Source: a virus. Taken from it: a stretch of DNA of 64,000 bases. The notes beneath the pieces are model-generated. The model was not told the DNA's origin and ran no database searches. It worked only from the letters and a program-made list of their open reading frames with translations. Of this stretch, positions 56,732-63,580 are shown piece by piece (position 1 is the stretch's first letter; each line of letters opens with the position of its first letter). The stretch lies in IMG/VR virus record IMGVR_UViG_3300020182_000008, positions 1 through 64,000 of that record, one strand, 5' to 3'. The position numbers and the translations under genes were made by a program.

Positions 56732-57535
56732 ATGTTAAATTATCAAAGCGAAAATTTTAAAAGTTTAGAAGAATTAAGAGAAACTGCTCCATCAATTTTT
56801 ACTAAAAAGGGTAGTGACAATACTTCAGATAAGTATTCTCATATTCCAACTGATACAGTAATTAAAGATTTAGAGTTATTAGGATGGAATGTAGTAGATG
56901 CTAAAGAAGTTAAAGCAAGAAAGCAAGTAGGTTATCAAAAACACTTAGTTGTATTCCGTAATCCTGATGTGGTAATCAACGGAAAAGACGGTGATACAGT
57001 GTATCCTCAAATATTATTAACCAACTCACATGATGGTAAGAATTCATTCAGTTTTCAAGCTGGTTTGTTTAGAATGATTTGTGAAAATGGATTAGTAATT
57101 GCTACTAAGCAGTTTGAAGCAATGAAAATTCGCCATATGGGTTATGATTTTGAAACGTTGCAAGGTGTAATTAAAAATATGATTTCAAATCTTGATTTAA
57201 CAGTTGAATCAATGAACAAAATGAAAGAAACTGAATTAACTGAAGAACAAACATTAGATTTTGCTAAGCAGTTACTTGAAACTAGAGTTGCTGGTTCTAA
57301 AAATAAATTTGGTGATGAAGCAATTTCTGATATTTTAACTCCACAACGTAAAGAAGATAAAGGAAATGGTTTATGGGAAGTATTTAATCGTGTTCAAGAG
57401 AATATAGTTGAAGGTAATTTCCAGTATTTAACTCCAAGTGGCAAGCTTAGACAAGCAAGACCAATCAAGAATTTTAGACAAGATATGAATATCAATGCTA
57501 GAATGTATGAGCAAGCTTTAACGTTTGCGGCATAA
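56732..57535 (+). CDS. DUF932 phage/plasmid-type protein
   Basis: This 267-residue protein fits DUF932: HIPTDTVIKDLELLGW, RKQVGYQKHLVVFRN, PQILLTNSHDGKNSFSFQAG, LFRMICENGLVIA. These proteins are widespread in phages and plasmids. Their biochemical role is not settled. It forms a single-gene unit between a promoter box and a strong terminator, so it is probably highly or separately expressed. Confidence 0.82.
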   Translation: MLNYQSENFKSLEELRETAPSIFTKKGSDNTSDKYSHIPTDTVIKDLELLGWNVVDAKEVKARKQVGYQKHLVVFRNPDVVINGKDGDTVYPQILLTNSHDGKNSFSFQAGLFRMICENGLVIATKQFEAMKIRHMGYDFETLQGVIKNMISNLDLTVESMNKMKETELTEEQTLDFAKQLLETRVAGSKNKFGDEAISDILTPQRKEDKGNGLWEVFNRVQENIVEGNFQYLTPSGKLRQARPIKNFRQDMNINARMYEQALTFAA

Positions 57536-57542
57536 ATAATTT

Positions 57543-57560
57543 GCCCCCCGAAAGGGGGGC
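57543..57560 (+). terminator. Strong hairpin terminator after DUF932 gene
   Basis: GCCCCCC - GAAA - GGGGGGC is a perfect 7-bp G/C stem with a stable GAAA tetraloop, 8 bases after the stop. The tail ATTATATTTAG is A/T-rich but not a pure T run. Confidence 0.85.
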
Positions 57561-57561
57561 A

Positions 57562-57570
57562 TTATATTTA
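57562..57570 (+). promoter_or_regulatory. Putative promoter TTATATTTA
   Basis: The core TATATTTA directly follows the terminator and lies 5 bases before the ATG at 57576. It would restart transcription for the sulfotransferase gene. Confidence 0.35.
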
Positions 57571-57575
57571 GTTAA

Positions 57576-58184
57576 ATGAAAATAGCTTGTGATTGTTCTT
57601 ACTGTTTAGAACATACATTTATTTGGGAAATAAATAGTATGGTGTGGGTTGAAATCCCAAAAAATGGCAGTCACAATTTAAAACATTTTAGATTTAAAAA
57701 TAAATTAAATTTAATTAACTCTAATCAAATTAATAATTACAAAAGAGGATTTTTAATACTAAGAGATCCAATTGAAAGATTTAGATCTTTGTTATCTTTT
57801 TATTTTATTAATAATGTAGTACCTGTTATTACAGATAAAATATATCCAAATATTAACCCCCCACGATATTTAGGAGGTTCTTGGTTATATAATTTAAAAA
57901 CTAATCATAAAAATATTTGTGATATTGTTTTAGATAATTTTAAATTTATTTCTAAAATAGAAGATGCCCATCATTTTAGTTCTCAAAAAAGTTTTATACC
58001 AAATGAATTTTATAATTTAAATTTTACAGTTTATAATTTAAAAGAAATGAATCTATTTTTTGGTATGGAAAAAAAAGTAAATACTACTAATACTTCTTCT
58101 ATTTATATTAGTAAATCTAATGAACAAAAAATTAAGGATTTATATAGTGATGATGTTGAATTATATGAAAAATACTTAATATGA
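57576..58184 (+). CDS. Sulfotransferase family 2-like protein
   Basis: This 202-residue protein has MVWVEIPKNGSHNLKHFRF, the 5'-phosphosulfate loop (PK-x-G-[ST]) of Sulfotransfer_2 enzymes, and FLILRDPIERFRSLLSFYF, the 3'-phosphate block with RDPxxRF. It belongs to a carbohydrate-sulfotransferase branch, different from the two at 42103 and 43477. PAPS would come from the APS kinase at 40634. It overlaps the next gene by 4 bases. Confidence 0.75.
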   Translation: MKIACDCSYCLEHTFIWEINSMVWVEIPKNGSHNLKHFRFKNKLNLINSNQINNYKRGFLILRDPIERFRSLLSFYFINNVVPVITDKIYPNINPPRYLGGSWLYNLKTNHKNICDIVLDNFKFISKIEDAHHFSSQKSFIPNEFYNLNFTVYNLKEMNLFFGMEKKVNTTNTSSIYISKSNEQKIKDLYSDDVELYEKYLI

Positions 58185-58468
58185 TTGAAGTGGTACAAGT
58201 CATAGACACCCAGCATGAAAATAGGATAGGTAAAATATATCAATCTATTTTTTCTAAAGCATCTAAATATCATAATAAAAATTATGAAGCTAAATATAAA
58301 GAAATAATTTTTAAAGATATAATATTTCATGAAAATCACGATTTTATAAAAAAATATGAAGTAAATGTTTTGCCAACTACTTTATTCTTTAAAGATAATG
58401 AATTAGTTTTTAAAAAAGAAGGTATAATGGCTACAAATCATATATTACATATTCTAGAAGAAATTTAA
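58181..58468 (+). CDS. Thioredoxin-fold protein without CxxC
   Basis: This 95-residue protein ends like thioredoxin: YEVNVLPTTLFFKDNELVFKKEGI, with the cis-Pro loop VLPT, and a last helix. The N half has no CxxC; the corresponding region reads TQHENRIGKIYQS. It cannot be a normal disulfide oxidoreductase. It may be a binding partner, as thioredoxin is for T7 polymerase, but nothing here shows it. Confidence 0.6.
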   Translation: MIEVVQVIDTQHENRIGKIYQSIFSKASKYHNKNYEAKYKEIIFKDIIFHENHDFIKKYEVNVLPTTLFFKDNELVFKKEGIMATNHILHILEEI

Positions 58469-58478
58469 TATTTATAAC
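58466..58478 (+). promoter_or_regulatory. Putative promoter TAATATTTATAAC
   Basis: ATATTTATA core, 16 bases before the ATG at 58495 and overlapping the stop of the preceding gene. Compare 48121. Confidence 0.45.
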
Positions 58479-58494
58479 ATATAAAACAATCCAA

Positions 58495-58986
58495 ATGATA
58501 AAACTAGTTAATTTAATGGAATCTATGAGCCGAGGTGGTACTATAAAAGATTCATTTTATAATATTGCCAATACTGCAGATGAAGTTGATGGCGAAAACT
58601 TAGGTATAGATACTTATCCTATTCAAGTTAAACGTTTAGGTCCTTCTGCTGATGGTAAATCAAATGAAGAAATTAAAGTTACATTTGGACTAGGAGATAA
58701 AGATTATTTTAGTATCTATGATTATAAATTTGGAGAAGATCCTACTAGTGAAGAAAATTATCAAGAAGAATATGATTTTAGTTTAGGTCTTCCTACAGGT
58801 AATACTGATACAGCTAAACGTTATGCTATGAAATTAGGATTTAAAGTTGAAGGTATGCCTAAGTCAAACGCTGAAATGGGTGATGATGAATTAGAGGATT
58901 ATTATCTTAACTTAGATAGTTTAGATGAAAGCAAAGAAGTAGATGGAGGCGTAGAATTCTTTAAACGAATTGCATTTAAAAAGTAA
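58495..58986 (+). CDS. Hypothetical phage protein
   Basis: This 163-residue acidic protein (MIKLVNLMESMSRGGTIKDSF ... EIKVTFGLGDKDYFSIYDYKFGED ... DELEDYYLNLDSLDESKE) has alternating acidic loops and strands. No family recognised. The start MIKLVNLMESMSRG resembles the start of several T4-like phage proteins that are targeted to the capsid, but this is a weak hint. Confidence 0.5.
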   Translation: MIKLVNLMESMSRGGTIKDSFYNIANTADEVDGENLGIDTYPIQVKRLGPSADGKSNEEIKVTFGLGDKDYFSIYDYKFGEDPTSEENYQEEYDFSLGLPTGNTDTAKRYAMKLGFKVEGMPKSNAEMGDDELEDYYLNLDSLDESKEVDGGVEFFKRIAFKK

Positions 58987-58995
58987 ATTATACTG

Positions 58996-59586
58996 ATGCT
59001 TACGGAAAATCAGGTTATACAATTAAGGACATCACTTAATAATAAAGGGTATTGTCAAGTAAATAACATAATTCATCCTCAGTTAGTAAAGTATCTTCAA
59101 GTAAGTTCTCAAATATTAGAGCGTGATGCTCTAATGGAAACTAATGATGAAAAAGAAGTAGTAAAGACTAATGCCCAAAATTCTATTTCACAATATGCTC
59201 CTTCAATTGGTGAAAGTTTACTTATTTATTTAACCCCAATTTATTCCCAAATTGCAGGTAAAAATTTGTTTCCTACTTATTCTTATTATAGGAAGTATTC
59301 CAAAACTAATCTACTAGAACAACACTCAGATAGACCTTCTTGTCAATATTCGGTTACAATACAAATAGATAGTAGTATAGATAAATCTTGGCCTATTTGG
59401 ATTCAAAGTAAAGATGGTAAAGATATAAAATGTAATTCTAAAAAAGGGGATGCAGTATTTTATAAAGGTGAAGAAGTATTACATTGGAGAGAAGAATTAG
59501 AATATGAATATAGTTCACATTTATTTTTACATTGGGTAGATAAAGATAATCCTGATTATAAAGAATTTTGGTGGGATGGGCGGTAA
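58996..59586 (+). CDS. 2OG-Fe(II) oxygenase, P4H-like
   Basis: This 196-residue protein has YYRKYSKTNLLEQHSDRPSC (HSD ligands), QYSVTIQIDSS, KKGDAVFYKGEEVLHWREEL with the distal His and a following Arg, and HLFLHWVDKDNPDY. It is the eleventh 2OG oxygenase-like gene of the window. It stands 9 bases after the gene before it and before a promoter box. The substrate is unknown. Confidence 0.75.
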   Translation: MLTENQVIQLRTSLNNKGYCQVNNIIHPQLVKYLQVSSQILERDALMETNDEKEVVKTNAQNSISQYAPSIGESLLIYLTPIYSQIAGKNLFPTYSYYRKYSKTNLLEQHSDRPSCQYSVTIQIDSSIDKSWPIWIQSKDGKDIKCNSKKGDAVFYKGEEVLHWREELEYEYSSHLFLHWVDKDNPDYKEFWWDGR

Positions 59587-59609
59587 ATATTTGTTTCTCT
59601 CAAATAGGT

Positions 59610-59621
59610 TTCGTATATTTA
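59610..59621 (+). promoter_or_regulatory. Putative phage promoter TTCGTATATTTA
   Basis: 12-base copy of the recurrent box, 18 bases before the ATG at 59640, in a 53-base gap. Confidence 0.58.
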
Positions 59622-59639
59622 TGGATAAGTTAAAAGGTT

Positions 59640-60089
59640 ATGGCATTGTTACAATTTACAAATTTGAATAAACATGGAAATAAACGTTCACGTATTATTC
59701 ATAAACCAACTACACAAATAGGGGTTAATCCCGAAGGTTTTGGTAGTTATATCCACGTTAATGTTTTTAAATACGAGTATACACATCCTGTAATGGCACC
59801 AACATTATTAAAAAAGGATGGTAAAACATATTTAATGCCCGAGTGGAGAGAAGTTCATCCTGAAACAACATTAAATGATATTATTTGGAAAAAACCAAAA
59901 ATAAAAAAACAGGATAAATTTGAAAAGAAAACATGGAAATTCGAATCATCAAGTAGCGATTCAGTTTACATGGTAATACAGGTTGATTCTGCTACCTTGA
60001 AGTGTAATTGTCCTGGATTTTTTAGAGCAAAAGATAGAAATCTAGGATGTAAGCACGTTCAAAAAGTCAGAGCAAGTCTAACGAAATAA
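59640..60089 (+). CDS. SWIM-type zinc finger protein
   Basis: This 149-residue protein has an N domain (QIGVNPEGFGSYIHVNVFKY) and at the end LKCNCPGFFRAKDRNLGCKH, the CxC...CxH pattern of SWIM zinc fingers, which bind DNA or protein. A role in phage DNA metabolism or transcription is possible. It begins a new transcription unit. Confidence 0.65.
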   Translation: MALLQFTNLNKHGNKRSRIIHKPTTQIGVNPEGFGSYIHVNVFKYEYTHPVMAPTLLKKDGKTYLMPEWREVHPETTLNDIIWKKPKIKKQDKFEKKTWKFESSSSDSVYMVIQVDSATLKCNCPGFFRAKDRNLGCKHVQKVRASLTK

Positions 60090-60095
60090 TTTTTA

Positions 60096-60689
60096 ATGAG
60101 GAAACCTATTTTAATGGTTATACTTACTTCAGGAATGATGATAGCTTCAGCAATGGTAGAAGCACAATCAATATTTTACATTCCTAGAGAAGTATCGATT
60201 AAGGTAACACCCGCTAAGATTAGTGTAGTAAAACCTAAACTAGAGGTAAAGAATGAAATACCTACAGTTAAGAACCATAGCACTTTTTTAACTGCTATTG
60301 GTTTTAGAGAATCATCTGGTAATTACAAAGCAGTAAATCGCTTTGGCTATTTAGGTAAATACCAGTTTGGTAGAAAAACTCTAAACGCAATTGGGTTTAA
60401 TAATGTCTCTAATAGAGAATTTTTAGCAAGTCCAAAACTCCAAGAACAAGCAATGTTAATTTTGTTAAAAAAGAATAAACATACGCTTCGTAAAGAAATT
60501 AAAAAATATAGTGGAAAAGTAGTACACGGTGTGTATATTACTGAAAGTGGATTATTAGCTGCTGCTCATTTAGGTGGAGCAGGTAATGTTCGAAAATTTT
60601 TTCGTAAGGGATATAATTTTGCTGACGGTAATGGAACTAAAATAACATCGTATATGAAACAATTTGCTAATTATAAATTAAATATTTAA
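60096..60689 (+). CDS. Secreted lysozyme/transglycosylase-like protein
   Basis: This 197-residue protein has a signal peptide (MRKPILMVILTSGMMIASAMVEAQ), a linker, and a domain with AIGFRESSGNYKAVNRFGYLGKYQFG, where the Glu in FRESSGNY fits the catalytic Glu of lytic transglycosylases and GYLGKYQFG is a common partner motif. HLGGAGNVRKFF follows. It may cut the glycan strands of peptidoglycan from the periplasm, unlike the amidase at 53574 which lacks a signal. Confidence 0.7.
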   Translation: MRKPILMVILTSGMMIASAMVEAQSIFYIPREVSIKVTPAKISVVKPKLEVKNEIPTVKNHSTFLTAIGFRESSGNYKAVNRFGYLGKYQFGRKTLNAIGFNNVSNREFLASPKLQEQAMLILLKKNKHTLRKEIKKYSGKVVHGVYITESGLLAAAHLGGAGNVRKFFRKGYNFADGNGTKITSYMKQFANYKLNI

Positions 60690-60694
60690 ATGTT

Positions 60695-61030
60695 ATGAAA
60701 GTTGGTAGTTTTGTCTCTTGCATTGATGATAAATTCAGTGCTGAGCAATTAAGTAAATTACAATCCATCCCTAAAGAAGGTGATTATTATACTATACGTG
60801 ATATAGTGGAATACCCAGAATACAATAGAGTTGGGGTACGATTAGAAGAAATATCAAACCCATTAATCGAAATGAATGGGGGTATGAATGAACCCACTTT
60901 TAATATAATGCGTTTTGCTGAATTAGATATTCCACCTCCAATTGAAGAAGAGTTAAATGAAATTCTAGATTTAGAATTAGAACCTGTAGAAATAGAAGAT
61001 GACGGATTACTTAGAAAAATTTATAATTAA
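60695..61030 (+). CDS. Hypothetical phage protein
   Basis: This 111-residue protein begins MKVGSFVSCIDDKFSAEQLSK and has a small beta-barrel-like first half (GDYYTIRDIVEYPEYNRVGVRLEEI) and an acidic end (EEELNEILDLELEPVEIEDD). Similar short proteins occur in Bacteroidota phages. Function unknown. Confidence 0.6.
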   Translation: MKVGSFVSCIDDKFSAEQLSKLQSIPKEGDYYTIRDIVEYPEYNRVGVRLEEISNPLIEMNGGMNEPTFNIMRFAELDIPPPIEEELNEILDLELEPVEIEDDGLLRKIYN

Positions 61031-61217
61031 ACAAATTGAACATTATATTCCTGATGGTGTAGATGAATTATCCCATATACATTCTAGAGCATTTATGTTT
61101 GAAATAATTACTACACTTATTGAAGAAAAAAAAGTACCGCCAAAGTTGGCAGTTATTAAATATTTATCGATGAATTATAAAGAGATAATTTATAGCAAAT
61201 TATCAGTATTAAATTAA
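60999..61217 (+). CDS. Hypothetical small helical protein
   Basis: This 72-residue protein (MTDYLEKFIIKQIEHYIPDG ... MFEIITTLIEEKKVPPKLAVIKYL) is helical with no motif. It starts 32 bases inside the previous gene in another frame, as in other coupled pairs here. Confidence 0.55.
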   Translation: MTDYLEKFIIKQIEHYIPDGVDELSHIHSRAFMFEIITTLIEEKKVPPKLAVIKYLSMNYKEIIYSKLSVLN

Positions 61218-61226
61218 ATTAAATTT

Positions 61227-61535
61227 ATGAAAACTATTTTAGTTATTATTTTAGTACTTGCAGTTATAGCTGGAGGTATATGGGTTGCAACCAAGTATTT
61301 TGGATTATTCAGCGACGCAGACAAGGATGGAATTCCTGATGAAGTAGAAGAAACAGTAGAAGATGCTAAAGCAGCTGTTAAGAAAACTACTAAAGAAGTT
61401 AAGCGTAGAGCTAAACGTGTCAAAGAAGAAATTCAAGACATTGGTGGTGCAGCTAAAGAACTTGCTAACCAAGTAGGTGATGTAGGTAAAGCTGTTAAAG
61501 GTAAACCAAGAACTGGTCGTAAGCCTAAGAAATAA
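61227..61535 (+). CDS. Membrane-anchored protein with calcium-type repeat and basic coiled coil
   Basis: This 102-residue protein has one N-terminal span (ILVIILVLAVIAGGIWVATKYF), then DADKDGIPDEVEETVEDAKA, a type 3 calcium motif (DxDxDGxxD), and a Lys/Arg/Ala-rich helix (KKTTKEVKRRAKRVKEEIQD) with a basic tail. The tail resembles histone-like or LEA-type repeats and could contact DNA or membrane. It precedes the secreted nuclease. Confidence 0.6.
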   Translation: MKTILVIILVLAVIAGGIWVATKYFGLFSDADKDGIPDEVEETVEDAKAAVKKTTKEVKRRAKRVKEEIQDIGGAAKELANQVGDVGKAVKGKPRTGRKPKK

Positions 61536-61536
61536 A

Positions 61537-62145
61537 TTGAAAAATTTATTATCGATTTTACTAACGCTAACTTATTTAAGTTGTACAGCGCAAGATGATT
61601 TTGTTAAACCTAATTTAAGGGATTTAGTTGAAGTTGAAACCTCAATCTTTAAAGTTTGGTATAGCGAGACTAAAGAACAACCTGTAAAATTAGTTTACAA
61701 ATCATCCAATCGTCCCAAGAATGTAGATAGGGGTTCTATGAACTTTTATACTGAAGATGATTACCATACTTCAGATAATAAAGATTATTATAGAAACGTA
61801 TGGGATAAAGGGCATTTAGCCCCTGCTGCTACATTTAGTGATTCTAAAGAAAACTTAAAACAAACATTTAGCTACTTAAACTGTGCTTTACAAAATCAGT
61901 ACCTAAATAGAGGTCAATGGAGATTATTAGAAGAAGCAGAACGTAATTGGGATGATTTTGAAGAACTAGAAGTTACTATTGATATAGAATTTAGTGATTC
62001 AATTTTACCAACGGGCGCTACTATACCTTCTAAGTTTATTAAACATATTTATCTTACAAAAAACAACGTTTGGGAATGTTACGAATTTGAAAACGAACGC
62101 CCTGAATATGATTATTTAGAGTACAAAGTAGAACATATACATTAG
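61537..62145 (+). CDS. Secreted DNA/RNA non-specific nuclease (lipoprotein)
   Basis: This 202-residue protein starts with TTG, has a lipobox (TYLSCT, Cys16), and the NUC (beta-beta-alpha metal) core: VWDKGHLAPAATF with catalytic His93, FSYLNCALQNQYLNRGQWRLLE with the metal Asn. The usual DRGH reads DKGH. It degrades DNA and RNA outside or at the envelope. It might recycle host nucleic acid after lysis or attack rival DNA. The C-terminal part follows the family. Confidence 0.82.
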   Translation: MKNLLSILLTLTYLSCTAQDDFVKPNLRDLVEVETSIFKVWYSETKEQPVKLVYKSSNRPKNVDRGSMNFYTEDDYHTSDNKDYYRNVWDKGHLAPAATFSDSKENLKQTFSYLNCALQNQYLNRGQWRLLEEAERNWDDFEELEVTIDIEFSDSILPTGATIPSKFIKHIYLTKNNVWECYEFENERPEYDYLEYKVEHIH

Positions 62146-62161
62146 TTATAAAAAATGGGTT

Positions 62162-63046
62162 ATGGAAGAAAAATATTTAATTTGGCACGTCCAAGGTGGG
62201 ATAGGTAAGAATGTTGCCTCTACATCTTTAATTCCAGATCTAAAAAAACAATACCCAGGAAGGAAACTTATAATGGTAGTTTCCTGGCCGGAAGTATTTT
62301 TAAATCATCCCTATATAGATAAAGTTTATTCATTAGGTAACCATCCTTATTTTTACGAAAAATATATTGAAAATAAAGATGTTATTATTTTTAAACATGA
62401 ACCTTATGATCAAACAGGTCATATAACTAAGAAAAAACACCTAATTGAAAATTGGTGTGATCTATTAGGAATTGAACATAAAGAACAAATTCCTTATTTT
62501 TCTATTAACTATGCTCAAAATAAATTACAATTACAATGGGTAAGAGAAAAACCTGTTTTATTATTACAAACTACAGGAGGTCCCTTTTTATCTTCTGAAG
62601 GCCCCCCTAAACCTTATGTATGGACTAGAGATTTACCAATAGAAATAGCCCAAACTATAGTAAACAAATATAGCCAAGATTACCATATTATACAAGTTAC
62701 AAAAGATGGTGGGTATGGGTTACAGGGTGTAGAAAGATTAGATAAGCAGTTAAGTAATATAGAACTATTTTCTTTAGTAGCAGCCTCTCAAAAACGTATA
62801 TTAATTGATTCTTCACTACAACATGCTGCTGCAGCATTTAGAATGCCTTCAACAGTATTTTGGGTAGGAACTTCACCTAAAGTATTTGGTTATAAGATGC
62901 ATACTAATATAACAGCTAAATTACCTGAAAAAGCCAATCAACTTATAAATTCATATATGTTTGATTTTAATTTTGATAATAATACTCATGAATGTCCCTA
63001 TATGTCAATAAATGAAATGTTTGATATAGAAAATTTGGATATTTAG
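62162..63046 (+). CDS. Glycosyltransferase family 9-like protein
   Basis: This 294-residue protein has LIWHVQGGIGKNVASTSLIPDL, GRKLIMVVSWPEVFLNHPYIDKVY, IELFSLVAASQKRILIDSSLQHAAAAF and STVFWVGTSP. This is the two-domain pattern of heptosyltransferase-type GT9 enzymes. It lies 14 kb away from the main glycan locus. Donor and acceptor unknown. Confidence 0.72.
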   Translation: MEEKYLIWHVQGGIGKNVASTSLIPDLKKQYPGRKLIMVVSWPEVFLNHPYIDKVYSLGNHPYFYEKYIENKDVIIFKHEPYDQTGHITKKKHLIENWCDLLGIEHKEQIPYFSINYAQNKLQLQWVREKPVLLLQTTGGPFLSSEGPPKPYVWTRDLPIEIAQTIVNKYSQDYHIIQVTKDGGYGLQGVERLDKQLSNIELFSLVAASQKRILIDSSLQHAAAAFRMPSTVFWVGTSPKVFGYKMHTNITAKLPEKANQLINSYMFDFNFDNNTHECPYMSINEMFDIENLDI

Positions 63047-63053
63047 AATTAAA

Positions 63054-63065
63054 ATCGTATATTAA
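63054..63065 (+). promoter_or_regulatory. Putative promoter, TCGTATATTAA variant
   Basis: TCGTATATTAA shares TCGTATATT with the recurrent box and lies 27 bases before the ATG at 63093. Confidence 0.45.
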
Positions 63066-63092
63066 ATATATTAATCAATAAAGTTATAAACA

Positions 63093-63299
63093 ATGAGTTA
63101 TTTTTCAGTATTAGTTGAGTTGGAAGGAGAACCAAAACGAAATGGTGCCCCAACCAAAATCCGTGAAATGTATTTAGTAGATGCTATGTCATGTACAGAA
63201 GCAGAAGCAAAAACCGTAAGTAAGTTACGTGAGGAGGGAACTATTCAAGACTTCCGTGTTACCAAAACCACAGAAACAAAATATTTAGCTGTTATCTAA
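63093..63299 (+). CDS. DUF4494-like protein
   Basis: This 68-residue protein (KIREMYLVDAMSCTEAEAKTV) has the YLVDAxSxTEAEA signature I know from DUF4494 proteins of Bacteroidota and their phages, though shorter. Function unknown. It supports a Bacteroidota host. Its stop overlaps the next start by one base. Confidence 0.6.
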   Translation: MSYFSVLVELEGEPKRNGAPTKIREMYLVDAMSCTEAEAKTVSKLREEGTIQDFRVTKTTETKYLAVI

Positions 63300-63448
63300 T
63301 GAGTTATTTTGATGTTAAGCAAAAACACTACACTGAAATACTTCGTTTAATTGATGAAGTAGTCTCTTCGGGTGGTAGCGTACAAGAAGTACGTAATAAA
63401 TTAACTAACTTAATAACAGAAATAGACGAAATAAAAGCACAAATATGA
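63299..63448 (+). CDS. Small helical protein (49 residues)
   Basis: The frame starts on the last base of the previous stop and ends with TGA at 63446-63448. It encodes MSYFDVKQKHYTEILRLIDE ... VRNKLTNLITEIDEIKAQI, a two-helix peptide. No family recognised. The tight coupling to neighbours supports it. Confidence 0.5.
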   Translation: MSYFDVKQKHYTEILRLIDEVVSSGGSVQEVRNKLTNLITEIDEIKAQI

Positions 63449-63579
63449 GCAAAATATCATCCAAACAACGTTATTTACAATTGAAGGATTGGTTACCTAC
63501 ATTTGTAAAGTCAACACCAAAAACAAACCAACCAAAAAAAGAATCACGTATAAATTATTATAAACAAAAAGGAAATTAA
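63445..63579 (+). CDS. Small basic protein (44 residues)
   Basis: The frame overlaps the previous gene by 4 bases and ends with TAA at 63577-63579. It encodes MSKISSKQRYLQLKDWLPTF ... ESRINYYKQKGN, strongly basic. It could be a nucleic-acid binder. No family recognised. Confidence 0.48.
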   Translation: MSKISSKQRYLQLKDWLPTFVKSTPKTNQPKKESRINYYKQKGN

Positions 63580-63580
63580 A

